In this document: positions 24,137-33,378 of the stretch, in pieces
Layout of the letters: each line of letters begins with the position of its first letter
Numbering within the stretch: position 1 is the first letter of the stretch
Assembly (NCBI GenBank): GCA_963920635.1
Contig: OY987298.1
Coordinates: forward strand, 63,137,949-63,201,948
DNA: 64,000 nt
Direction of reading: 5' to 3'
Origin: Pseudeuparius sepicola
Lineage: Eukaryota; Arthropoda; Insecta; Coleoptera; Anthribidae
The notes under the pieces: generated by a model
Told to the model about the DNA's origin: nothing
Seen by the model: the letters and a program-made list of their open reading frames with translations, nothing else
Databases searched by the model: none
Translations under genes and position numbers: made by a program

Positions 24137-24436
24137 TACGGAAGCGTAGAAGGGCCACACCATTATTTGATTTTTACTGAACTCGACATTCCGACTTTGA
24201 AGTCAAAATTCCAATTTTAAAGTCGAAATTCCGACTTTGAACTCGAAGTTTCGCCTTTGAACTTCGACTTTGAAAGTTGGACTTCGACTTTTCAAGTCGG
24301 AATTTCGACTTTGAAAGTCGGACTTCAATTTTGAATGTCAAATTTTGACTTTAAAGTCAGATACTTAGACTTTAAAAGTCTGAATTTAGAGTTCAATAAA
24401 AATAAAATAATGGTGTGGCCCTTCTATGCTTCCTTA
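24137..24436. mobile_element. 300-bp MITE built of self-complementary ~20-bp units
   Basis: The 28-bp TIRs start TACGGAAGCGTAGAAGGGCC and continue ACACCATTA (24137-24164), with the complement at 24409-24436. The interior is a run of about ten degenerate units of the type cgactttgaaagtcggaatt. Each is itself a hairpin (gacttt/aaagtc), so that most of the element can pair locally in many registers. No coding capacity. Target duplication is unclear (gattc abuts the left end and lies one base off the right end). Confidence 0.75.
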
Positions 24437-24589
24437 TGATTCAAATTTTTCTGTTCATTTTTCACATAGTAAATTGCTTGTGTAAGTTAAGGAAAGTCAA
24501 TTCAAATAATCAACTAGCCATGCCCACACAAAAACCTGCCCTTCCGTTACTTTTTTTGCAACCAGGAGCTTTATAGCAGGAATTACTGT

Positions 24590-24990
24590 GAGCTAACGGT
24601 CCGAGTAAGCATCCGCTTTCTGCCTTAGGTGTTTTCGTCCCCGTAGCGGAGAATGGCCGGGCGCGCCTGAGTTATGACTTGTCGAGCAAGCAGAACGGAA
24701 TGGGCAGACGGCGGCCGGTCCATCTATCAATCCCGGAATTGTTTCCTGCTGCATCGAACTAATGGTCCCAATGGCAAAAGTAAACTTCGCAGTGGAAACA
24801 GTTTAATGGAATCCGGGGCCGCGGGGGCCATTAAAATGAAATAGTGCGCCTTCTCAGACGCCGGGCCCTCTCTATTCCCGCTAGGTCCGATTTCCTCGGA
24901 CGGGGCGGACGCCCGGCAGGCCGCGGCTTTTGTGTTTGTTCGCTGCGGCGCGGCGTCGCGTCGGCAGGCTGGCACACCCACTTATAAATT
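24590..24990. other. GC-rich island, possible conserved non-coding element
   Basis: About 400 bp of GC-rich, repeat-free DNA (best 24640-24980). Minus-strand frames over it have no recognised domain. Confidence 0.3.
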
Positions 24991-26017
24991 ACGTACTTAT
25001 TTCCATTAGATCTTAGCTCTGATAACGAGGTAAACACATTTTTCTAGCTCCATTACCGTTCGGAGAAATAAATCTCCTAATAGCGCGGAACGTGGCTAGA
25101 TTCAGGGTTTCAAGGCGACTCTGCTACATAACAAACTTTCAAACTATTTGCTAGTATAGAACTATCTGTCAATAGACGCCTTTTACCTAATGACCCCGAA
25201 GCACTACACACCACACTGATTATACATAAATAACTATTATTGACAAATAAGAATAAGTAAGAGAAAATGTTTAAAATGAACCGTTTCGCATTTTTATTTT
25301 ATAAGTGCATCGTTAGGTACACACAGAAAAATCTATTTTCAAAATAAAAATTTGAGGTGAAAGTATAAATATTATTGAAGAGAAAATGACATAAAATCCA
25401 ATTAAAATTTGATATTATTTTTTATTTGAAGCAATATGTATGTACTTTTATCGAAGGAAATATACTATTTTCTTGGAAGCAACAAAAAATATAGGTACTT
25501 ATTTCACCGTGAAATTAAGATATTTTTACTCATATGGGAAATTAAGTTACACTCATGTTGAAATGTGCATATTTTCATTGCGAATATATTTTTTTGTGTG
25601 TATGTTAAAAATAAAGCACAAAAATAGTATGTTTCTTCATTTTCTAGAAAGACATAAAATTAAACTAAAGTTTTCTAGATCCGTGACGTTGCAAAAATCA
25701 GGCACTGTTTGCATGGATTTTAGCGTTCTTTTAAATCTCATGTTTAAACCTGTTCCGAAAAGTGAATATAGGTATATTTAAAACACCTGGCTAGTATATT
25801 GGGAATGCCGGTACATATGCCTTCATTCTTTCTTGCCAAGTTGTGTATCATTTTAATGAAAAATTTGGCTTCATTTTTCTAAAGTACCGAATATGTAATA
25901 GCACAAAACACTAGTAGTTGAGGTTACTACTGTAGAACGATTAATTGTAGAACCAAGTCCCATCGGGTATTCTTGTGTTCTACTTGCTGGCGCTAAATTT
26001 CAAATTGCACCTCGAAA
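24991..26017. other. AT-rich intronic sequence, no gene seen
   Basis: A 113-codon open frame at 25440-25781 has biased, low-complexity composition, no domain and no splice context. It is treated as chance. Confidence 0.3.
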
Positions 26018-26127
26018 TAAATGATTATAAATAGCTAGTTTACGGCTGTGAAGTTTTACTTAGTAGATAAAATAACGAGTTTTGCAGCCAGAAAGGTATA
26101 TATTAACTTCTTTTTATAATACCAAGC

Positions 26128-26155
26128 TTTCGGTCTACTTCGTGACCTTCATCAG
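26128..26155 (-). ncRNA. hammerhead-like core in the left inverted pLTR
   Basis: It is the same core as at 28163-28190 on the opposite strand: CTGATGA (26149-26155 complement), the GGTC/GACC stem, and GAAA (26128-26131 complement). Because the RT reads on the minus strand, this copy is in sense with the element, downstream of the coding region. The right copy is antisense to the RT. Confidence 0.6.
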
Positions 26156-26536
26156 GGCTAGAAAATTATTTAAATTATTAGAAAATATTGAGAAAAGGTT
26201 GAAATTTTACTCACAATTATGCTGAAGTTTTTTACCAATATTGAAACCAGATAGATTTTAGGTTTAAAAGGGACAGAAAAAGGTTTTTACATAATTTCGT
26301 GTGAAAATTTATACCGTCAATTTTGTTTGTAATTGTTTTTTGTTAATAAGGTAATTTAGTTTCAAAAAACAAAAGATAAATTTATAATAAGAAAAAATGT
26401 TTTTTAGGTTATCATCAAAAAGTGTCAGAAAACTTGGTGTGATACAAGGTTAGAAATAACCTTAGTTGATATAAGGTTATGTTACAACATTCTGGAAATC
26501 CAAATTTTTATATATAATTATTATAAGATGTAAGAG

Positions 26537-28038
26537 TTACAATGAAATATTAATAGATGTATTGTTATTAGAATTATTTAAAGATAAAATAAAACAGTAT
26601 ATGGAACTTAAGTCTTTGATGTCTGTTTTTTTATTAATAGACTTGTTATCATTATTAATTTCAACCATTTCAAGAAATAACCTTTTATTAAGATTTTTTT
26701 TCCCTATGTAATATTGAAACATTGTCAAATTTAAAATGATGACCTGTTATAAAAGCATGTTCACTTAAAGCAGTAGTAGTTTTTTGTAATTTGACATCAC
26801 TTTTATGTCCTGAAATTCTATTTTTTAAATTTTGTGATGTTTGACCAATATATGAATTATTACAGTTGTTACAAGGTATTGAATAAACAACATTAGATTG
26901 GTTATTTATAGGTGTCTTATCTTTTAATTTTGTGTATAAACTTCCAATCGATTTAACATTTTTGAGAGCTATTTTAACATTTTCATTTTTAAAAATTTTA
27001 GTTATTTTAGGGGTAAGTTCTTTAATATAAGGTAATGACCTATAAAAGAAATGATCAGGAATATTATCAACCTCTTGAATTGCAGTAATATTATCATTAT
27101 TATCATTATTATAAACATTATTTGAAATTTCGTGGGGACGTGTATTGAAAAGTAATTTGTTAAGGAATTTTTCAGGGTAAGAATTATCCAAAAATATAGA
27201 TTTAATTTTGACTAAATTATTATGCAGTAAAGTTGGATGAACTAGTTTTATTATTCTATTTTTTAAAGCCAAGACAAGATTCGTTTTCATTTTATTGCTA
27301 TGATAAGAATGATAATTTAAGTATCTATTAGAGTTAGTCGGTTTGATATACCAATCAGTAATTAGAGTGTTATTAGCAAGTTTAATAATTTTAGTGTCCA
27401 AAAAAGGAATAGTGTTGTTTGTTTCCATTTCTATTGTAAATTGTAAATATTGATTATAATTATTGAATATATCTAAAGTTTCTTCAATTTTATTGAAAGG
27501 TATACAACATATAATATCATCTACATATTTTTTTAGAAAAATAACGTTATATGAAAGTCTTGAAATACAGTAATCTAATAAATCATCCATAACATACTGC
27601 GCAATAATAGGAGAAATTGAGTTACCCATAGGTGTACCAAAAATTTGTTTGTAATATTGATTGTTAAAAGAAAAATGGTTAGAGTTAAAAATAAAATTCA
27701 AAATATCAATAAATTTTTCTTTGTTGATTGTACAATTATCTTCAATATTGTCCCAATGTTTGTTAATACTGTTAACAATTAAATTTATTGGAATGTTAGT
27801 GAAAAGAGATTTGACATCAAGACTAATAAGAACATGATAATTAGGGATTTGTTTGTTATTAATAAATTCTGCAAATTCAAAAGAATCTTTAATATAGTAA
27901 TCATTAGATTTATTGTAAGAACGTGTCAAAATATCACATATTAAGTCGGTGATTTTATTATTAGGTGATTCAATGCAGGAAATTATAGGTCTAAGAGATA
28001 AATTAGGTTTATGTATTTTGGGTAAACCGTAAAATTTT
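26537..28038 (-). pseudogene. Penelope-like reverse transcriptase / GIY-YIG endonuclease, 5' truncated, one frameshift
   Basis: The frame opens at the repeat junction with FYGLPKIHKPNLSLRPIIS, the conserved early RT motif of these elements, so no native start remains. RT palm motifs follow: LISLDVKSLFTNIP, a GNSISPI segment, and the catalytic YVDD (FLKKYVDDIICC). The C-terminus has the GIY-YIG nuclease: VVYSIPCNNCNNSYIGQT, NLKNRISGH, and TALSEHA. After SILHREK the frame is broken at an A8 tract (about 26701, read on the minus strand) and stops at 26688. The continuing sequence is in the adjacent frame (NLNKRLFLEM...) to about 26537. One indel in a homopolymer could be real decay or a sequencing error. 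The product would prime and copy element RNA at nicked chromosomal DNA. Confidence 0.88.
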
Positions 28039-28162
28039 TTTCTGGCCCTTTTAAACCTAAAATCTATCTGGTTTCAATATTGGTAAAAAACTTCAACATA
28101 ATTGTGAGTAAAATTTCAACCTTTTTTCAATATTTTCTAATAATTTAAATAATTTTCTAGCC

Positions 28163-28190
28163 CTGATGAAGGTCACGAAGTAGACCGAAA
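28163..28190 (+). ncRNA. hammerhead-like core in the right inverted pLTR
   Basis: CTGATGA (28163-28169) is followed by A, a 4-bp stem GGTC/GACC (28171-28174 with 28083-equivalent bases at 28183-28186), an 8-nt loop, and GAAA (28187-28190). This is the invariant core order of a hammerhead ribozyme, and such motifs are known in Penelope-like terminal repeats. I could not place a convincing stem III with a UH cleavage site right after GAAA (agcttggta), so activity is uncertain. Confidence 0.6.
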
Positions 28191-28271
28191 GCTTGGTATT
28201 ATAAAAAGAAGTTAATATATACCTTTCTGGCTGCAAAACTCGTTATTTTATCTACTAAGTAAATGATTATA

Positions 28272-28780
28272 TTTTAACAGATTTCAAGATATTTAGCGCC
28301 TTCTATAACTCTTCAGTCTGGCAAGACACCATTAACAACGAAAAATACTATACTCAGCTTCGAAGAAGCATAACATTAATCTCATCTAATATATGCAATT
28401 TCTTTAATTTCCTGTATATCATGTTAAGTCTATTCTTTTTGTATATTGAAGGCTAGCAAATATCTGGAGATTCTAGAATCTGGATAATCATCTTTCTAAC
28501 TTCCAAGAACACTCCGGCTTACTGTTTAGGGGTGATTTTTTGAGGGAAACAATGAGACCTTTTTTTATTATAGACACAAATATGATTTCATGATTTCTTA
28601 TAAGCCACATTGTGGCAATGTGGCTCGACAAGGTATTTGTCTGTTGACAAACTTAGAACGCTACACTGCACCTGCTTGGTATAAAAAATGACAGCCAAAT
28701 CACCTTTCTTTCACATCATGTTGCTACGGACTAGAAGAAGTATCTAATTGGAAATGATTTCTTTATAGCAACTCAAAACA
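28272..28780. other. intronic sequence, nothing recognised
   Basis: No repeats or frames of note. Confidence 0.25.
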
Positions 28781-29080
28781 TCCACCATCCCTTGGAGGGT
28801 GGGATATACAAGGGGTAGACATATGGAGGCAGATATGCTCCGGCATCCCATTTTGTATTTATTACGTTGCCGTGCGAAATATTCCCATCCCTTACATTAT
28901 CTCGCAGCTCGCACGTTGCCTTTCCGCTAAATTTATGAATAGCTAATGCGAACGAATATCGATTACTGTGGCACCGCGAATGGTGAGGCGGCAACGCAGA
29001 CGGGGGAAGAGGGGAGGGGGAAGGGGGGACTCGGTAATTTCAGGGGTAATTAGAGTTTGACAAGATGGTGGGAGGCTGTA
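28781..29080. other. island of raised GC content, possible conserved non-coding element
   Basis: A repeat-free block ending in a purine-rich G/A run (about 29000-29030). No protein is recognised. Confidence 0.3.
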
Positions 29081-30545
29081 TCGATGGCGGAATGGAACCG
29101 TTCGAACTGGGAACAATTTCAGGTTATTGCAGTTTAAATGGGACGTATGAGATGATGGATAGACGATACTGTTCTAAGATATTCCTACAGATAATGGAAA
29201 AACATTTAATAAGTGAAAAGTTGAGAACTCGATTGACTCTAACAAAACCAATCAGACAAAATAAGTGTCAGTCAGAGTAAATAAAAGGCTGTGTTAAACC
29301 TCGAGAGCAATAATTAAATTAATGTAAAATCACCAACGCCACAAATCTTCCAATTCGTCTACAGACTCGTGAACGTCGTAAGGTGTCCAAACACAAGAAA
29401 ATATAGTATAAAAGAGCAAGCATACAATGAAATATGAAACCAGATAAATAATTGAAATGATCTTTTAATCGTAACATTAAATTTAGTCATAGAAGATGAG
29501 AACATGGAACAATACAATCGCCCATTTGTCACTAGGATTGGGACTTTCTATAATATCAGTACTCTTTCCTACTTTCAAGAACACTCGTCATGACAATGTG
29601 GGGAATATCAAACTGTAACGCGACTTAGGGATGTAAACAGAGAATTTACTAGCTATCGTCAAGTTAAAAAATTAGGAAGACATTGAGGAATAAATATTGG
29701 TTGCGCCCAAACGCCCAAGTGCTCATCATTATACTGATTCGGCTAAAACAGACCCCCCAATATTCAAAACAACTTGACTTAAGTCAAGATTCGATGATTC
29801 GTGGTTTATCGTGTCTAAGTGTCTAAATATAAAACAGTGACGGGAACATTTCACATAGATTAGTACCATCCCATTTTTCATTTTCTCTACTATAATACCT
29901 ATACCTACTTGTGTTATCGTCGTTCAGATTTGTAGTACTAGCAGTATCTTTCGCTCCGATTTACTGATCAGGTTCAAAATGAATTGATAGAAAATATCAG
30001 TTCGGATTGAACTGATCTATAGGTACATGAATCGAAATAACAGGGACTTCTAATTTACACAGTAGCATCCCCATTTTCCAGATCTTGACCCATCATATTT
30101 ACTTCTTTTGTTTTGATTTTGCTTTTAGTTGTATTACATGAGGTTAGAAAATCACAAACTGAACCAACTAATATCAATACTTCTAGGTGCCGGACGGGTG
30201 AGGGGCACACCGCAAATGGGTGAAGGACAAGCGAAGAGATCTCCATCGTAAGAACAACGGAAAAGTGAAGTGGATCTGATAGATGAGTATATAGGATCAG
30301 CTCGAAGGAATACCACTATTGTTGTTTAGAGAGCAATATTTTTGAATCTCTGAAACCACCTGGTAATAAATACCAACATCTAAACTTAATGAACTAGTAT
30401 GATTGACACACATGGAATTACGGAGCAACTTTTTATCTCCAGTGTTCTTATATTAGAAAACTTCGTTTGACCCTACAAGGAAAAAAGAACGCGACAGCTT
30501 GAAACTTTGCAATCTAAAAGAAAAATGAACTAGAACTGACCGACC
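29081..30545. other. intronic sequence, no gene seen
   Basis: 1.4 kb of mixed AT-rich DNA with short spurious frames and no repeats. Confidence 0.3.
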
Positions 30546-30870
30546 CTTAATATTCAAAACAGCTCCGGCTCTTTCTGATACATCTTTTCGTCCCCCGACG
30601 GGGTGCAGGCGGCAGGTAAGTGAAATACGGGAGGCACCTGCGCTGGGAGCCGTACGTCATCCGTGGGGCGGCGCGTGGGGGAGGCGGTGGTCCCCCGGAG
30701 ACGGCAGGATGCGAGCACCGCGGAGGCGGCGCCGCTACTGCCGGCGATACATCACAACGACAAATTAAATTATCCTGCCGCCGCCGGTGCAGATAAGGCG
30801 AAGTCCGACTACCGGGAATTTTCCGGGTATTCGCCGGGTTTTGCATGCGGGCAAAAGGGGGGATGAGGAG
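30546..30870. other. GC-rich island, possible conserved non-coding element
   Basis: A strongly GC-rich, repeat-free block about 2.2 kb downstream of the hth STPDV exon (in hth orientation). The minus-strand frame here (112 codons) is Pro/Arg-rich. It does not resemble the part of Hth that follows STPDV, so I do not call it an exon. Confidence 0.3.
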
Positions 30871-31685
30871 GAATTTGAAATGCAAGTTTGTACTTTCTGC
30901 GGCAGTGGCTATTTTTAATTTAATGGAAATGGTTCACAACCTCCTTGTCGTCTAGGAGTTAGAGATGTTGGAACTTTTATATTGGCTGGATCTACCATCA
31001 ACAAAGCGCGTGCATGCGCTTACTGTGAGTTAGTGAGGCCCTTTGTTTTCTATTTATAGCACAAAAATGAGGTATTAGCCCGCTTGAATGCCCTATCTTT
31101 ACTTGGAAACATTGATTACACCCATTGCATAAAATGTTCAACTCATTTGGTGTTGGAATCTAGTTCAAATATATCTACTTTATAGAGATCAAGCGAGAAA
31201 TATTAGTTATTAAAAGCGAAAATCCTCAGACCAAAAATAACGTAGCCTAAATTCCAATAGAAACTTTTATCACCAATGATCTGTATACCTAGATGGCCCA
31301 TTCAAATGATATTGTACATACAATAAAATATCAAAACAAAGACCCTGTAGTGGTGCACAGCTGATCCCTATATCCCTAAATATATCACCCACCACATACG
31401 ACGCATTTTACGTGCCCCATCACTATTCACTATAATAGTTTGATAGTTAAACAAATGTAAAGAGTTTATTAGCGTTTTTAACCCGTACCCGGCACACTAC
31501 AACAAGGCGTCTGTAAAGAAATAGACGTTTGGCCCTGCCGCGTCGTTGCCAAATCTATTGCGCTTGCCTCAGTTTTCCCTCTATGCAACCAGGCTTAGCA
31601 CATAATTTAATATATTTTAACATGTGTATTTTAATATTACCAAATTATAATATTATATATTATATAATAAAGAGATAATATTAAC
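30871..31685. other. intronic sequence, nothing recognised
   Basis: AT-rich, without repeats or frames of note. Confidence 0.25.
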
Positions 31686-31693
31686 ATAATTAT

Positions 31694-32130
31694 TAGGGTG
31701 GAGCGAAAATCGTTTTGGAATAGTGCGCAAAAGTTGTCAATTGGTATTACAAAACTAATGTCTATTTTCGGTTTTTCAAATTTTTTTCATCTTCTGCCCT
31801 CTACCGGGCTTTGAAAAAATAAAAAATAATAAAAAATACAAACTTCTGACTTTTAGTTGGAATGTTTGTTAGTAAGTATCTTTTGTTATTATACGGATAA
31901 TACCCAATTGAAATATCTTTGAAATAATGTTATTTTCATCCCTTTACCCAGTCTACCCTATAGGTACCTACATATTCTTTTTTCAACGGCCGGTAGAGGG
32001 CAGAAGATGTGATTTGATCAAAAAGTTTTACTAAGACTTTTTTAACGACGTTACCAAAAGCAACTTTTGGTAGGTATTTCAAATAGATTTTTCAAATTTT
32101 TTAAAATTTTGCGATTATCGCTCCACCCTA
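31694..32130. mobile_element. 437-bp hAT-type MITE with 8-bp TSD
   Basis: The TIRs are tagggtggagcgaaaatcg at 31694-31712 and its complement (cgattatcgctccaccct then a) ending at 32130. Direct 8-bp duplicates ATAATTAT flank it at 31686-31693 and 32131-32138. The TAGGG start and 8-bp duplication fit the hAT superfamily. An inner inverted pair (ttctgccctctaccggg / ccggtagagggcagaa, about 31792 and 31988) lies inside. There is no coding capacity. Confidence 0.85.
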
Positions 32131-32138
32131 ATAATTAT

Positions 32139-32899
32139 ATATCTCTGATGACTTTGCTATATATTGTAAGAAATAAGTGCTTTCATTATTTTTGTCACAT
32201 TAGGGAAGTTGCAACTCTGCAGAAAAGTTGTAAATAAATACCAAAATGTTGAGGACGAAGTTGTGTATTGGATTATGGATCTAGGTATACAGATCATTGT
32301 TTATCACCAACATTTATATGTTTACTATTTTGTTATATTGCCACCTACACTTTATATTGAATCTCTGGAGCATTTAGAATGATATTAGAATAGAAAAGCT
32401 TCGAAGACCTTACGTTACGGTTTTGATTTAAGTAAAAACTATAATAAACTAATTTAAATAAAAATACTTTATCCCTATACGTAAAGCAACATAATGATTG
32501 ATTCGTATAAGTTGCGCACCAGCCGACAATGCCGCTACAGCCTGGGGACCGAGGTGTGGATTTGTTACGGTGGAGTGTGACGCTTTTACGTTTTTGTGTG
32601 GTTTTGGAGATTTTTACTGTTCTTGGTGCTATTATAGCTGATCTACAGATTCTTATTTAATTTAAATCGATGTTGAAATATATCTGTGACATTAAAAATA
32701 TGACGCTTAATTTACTCCGAATTTTACTTCAGAGACTTTACGCCTAAGAAAGAAACTGGTTTACCCATTATAATTTCTTGTGACTTTTAGATACATTCTG
32801 CTCCAAAATCCACACTACCTGAATTGATAAGTAATCCTTGAACGGAGTAAGCCTCAATGAAGGAAATTTTCCTTACGTGAAATTGTGATTTATATAAAT
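32139..32899. other. intronic sequence, no gene seen
   Basis: AT-rich with no repeats. A modest GC patch lies near 32520-32590 (cgacaatgccgctacagcctgg). Confidence 0.25.
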
Positions 32900-33115
32900 A
32901 AGTTCGCATCATTTTTATTTTTCGTAAATCGAAGAAAAAACAAATGATGCCCTCTCTAACCATAGTTTATCGTTGCACTAGTAGACACCCCTAAATCAAT
33001 TTTCACTTGCTATCGGCTCAACCTCCGATCTGCCAAGACAACAGTATAATGTGGTATCGTGTTCGTGTTAAAAGTGTCAGGTGTCAATAATCGCAAATGG
33101 ACAAGCAGTACTTAC
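32900..33115 (-). promoter_or_regulatory. hth intron proximal to the STPDV donor, candidate splicing-control element
   Basis: The ~215 bp just inside the intron after the 195-bp exon is repeat-free, has mixed base composition unlike the AT-rich surroundings, and contains the in-frame read-through tail and stop (33077-33115). A weak pyrimidine tract followed by TTGGCAG lies about 75-90 nt inside the intron. An insect ultraconserved element at an hth exon-intron junction, implicated in hth mRNA splicing, has been published (Glazov and colleagues, 2005). Position and texture make this stretch the natural candidate, but I cannot align it. No strong hairpin with the donor was visible by eye. Confidence 0.4.
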
Positions 33116-33310
33116 GACATCGGGCGTGCTGGCTCCGTCCGTATGCGACGTGGAGTCGGCGTTGCTTCGAGTGCCCCCATCACCATTCGTCGATACCCCC
33201 ATTTCGGGAGGTTTGCCACTATCCCGTTCGTCTATCACCAGGTCGATTGGCATTTTACCCTTCAGGCAACTGATGTACCGGTGGCAGAAGTTGTCGCACA
33301 GCTCGTGGAC
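33116..33310 (-). CDS. hth: homothorax MEIS-domain exon (195 bp)
   Basis: The minus-strand exon begins [19 protein letters not shown], continues through [18 protein letters not shown], a Gly/Thr/Asn linker, and ends [17 protein letters not shown] (65 codons, phase 0/0). The acceptor is tgatttcttccag and the donor GTAAGT. This is the C-terminal half of the MEIS domain plus the start of the linker that precedes the homeodomain region. It joins directly to the 51-bp exon at 52.6 kb. If the donor is not used, the frame runs 12 more codons into the intron ([12 protein letters not shown]) and stops at 33077, which would give a protein with the MEIS domain but no homeodomain. Homeodomain-less Hth isoforms are known in insects; whether this read-through is used here is inference. 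Plus-strand open frames over the exon are shadows. Confidence 0.95.
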
Positions 33311-33378
33311 CTGGAAGAAATCAGTAGGAAAATTGTTACAGTTCCCCACAATGAGTAGTAGTTGTTATTGTTATTATA

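Larger units (their letters stand above)
26018..28271 (-). mobile_element. Penelope-like retroelement (RT + GIY-YIG) with inverted pLTRs and 12-bp TSD
   Basis: A minus-strand reverse transcriptase/endonuclease frame is flanked by ~215-bp inverted terminal repeats (26053-26270 and 28045-28260). Exact 12-bp copies of taaatgattata bracket the whole (26018-26029 and 28260-28271). This fits the Penelope-like elements, whose copies often carry terminal repeats in inverted order and are 5' truncated. The RT is joined directly to the upstream repeat at about 28041 and lacks its N-terminal part. The left repeat has ~25 bp (26030-26052) not present in the right one. The copy looks fairly young: the repeats are nearly identical and the frame has only one break. 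Confidence 0.9.

Noticed and set aside
25440..25781. 113-codon frame in AT-rich DNA
   Set aside because: Phe/Tyr/Lys-rich translation of A/T-rich sequence, with no domain and no partner exons.
30547..30885. Minus-strand 112-codon frame as a possible downstream hth exon
   Set aside because: The peptide is Pro/Arg-rich and low in complexity, lacks splice sites in the needed phase, and does not resemble the Hth linker or homeodomain. GC-rich DNA opens frames by chance.
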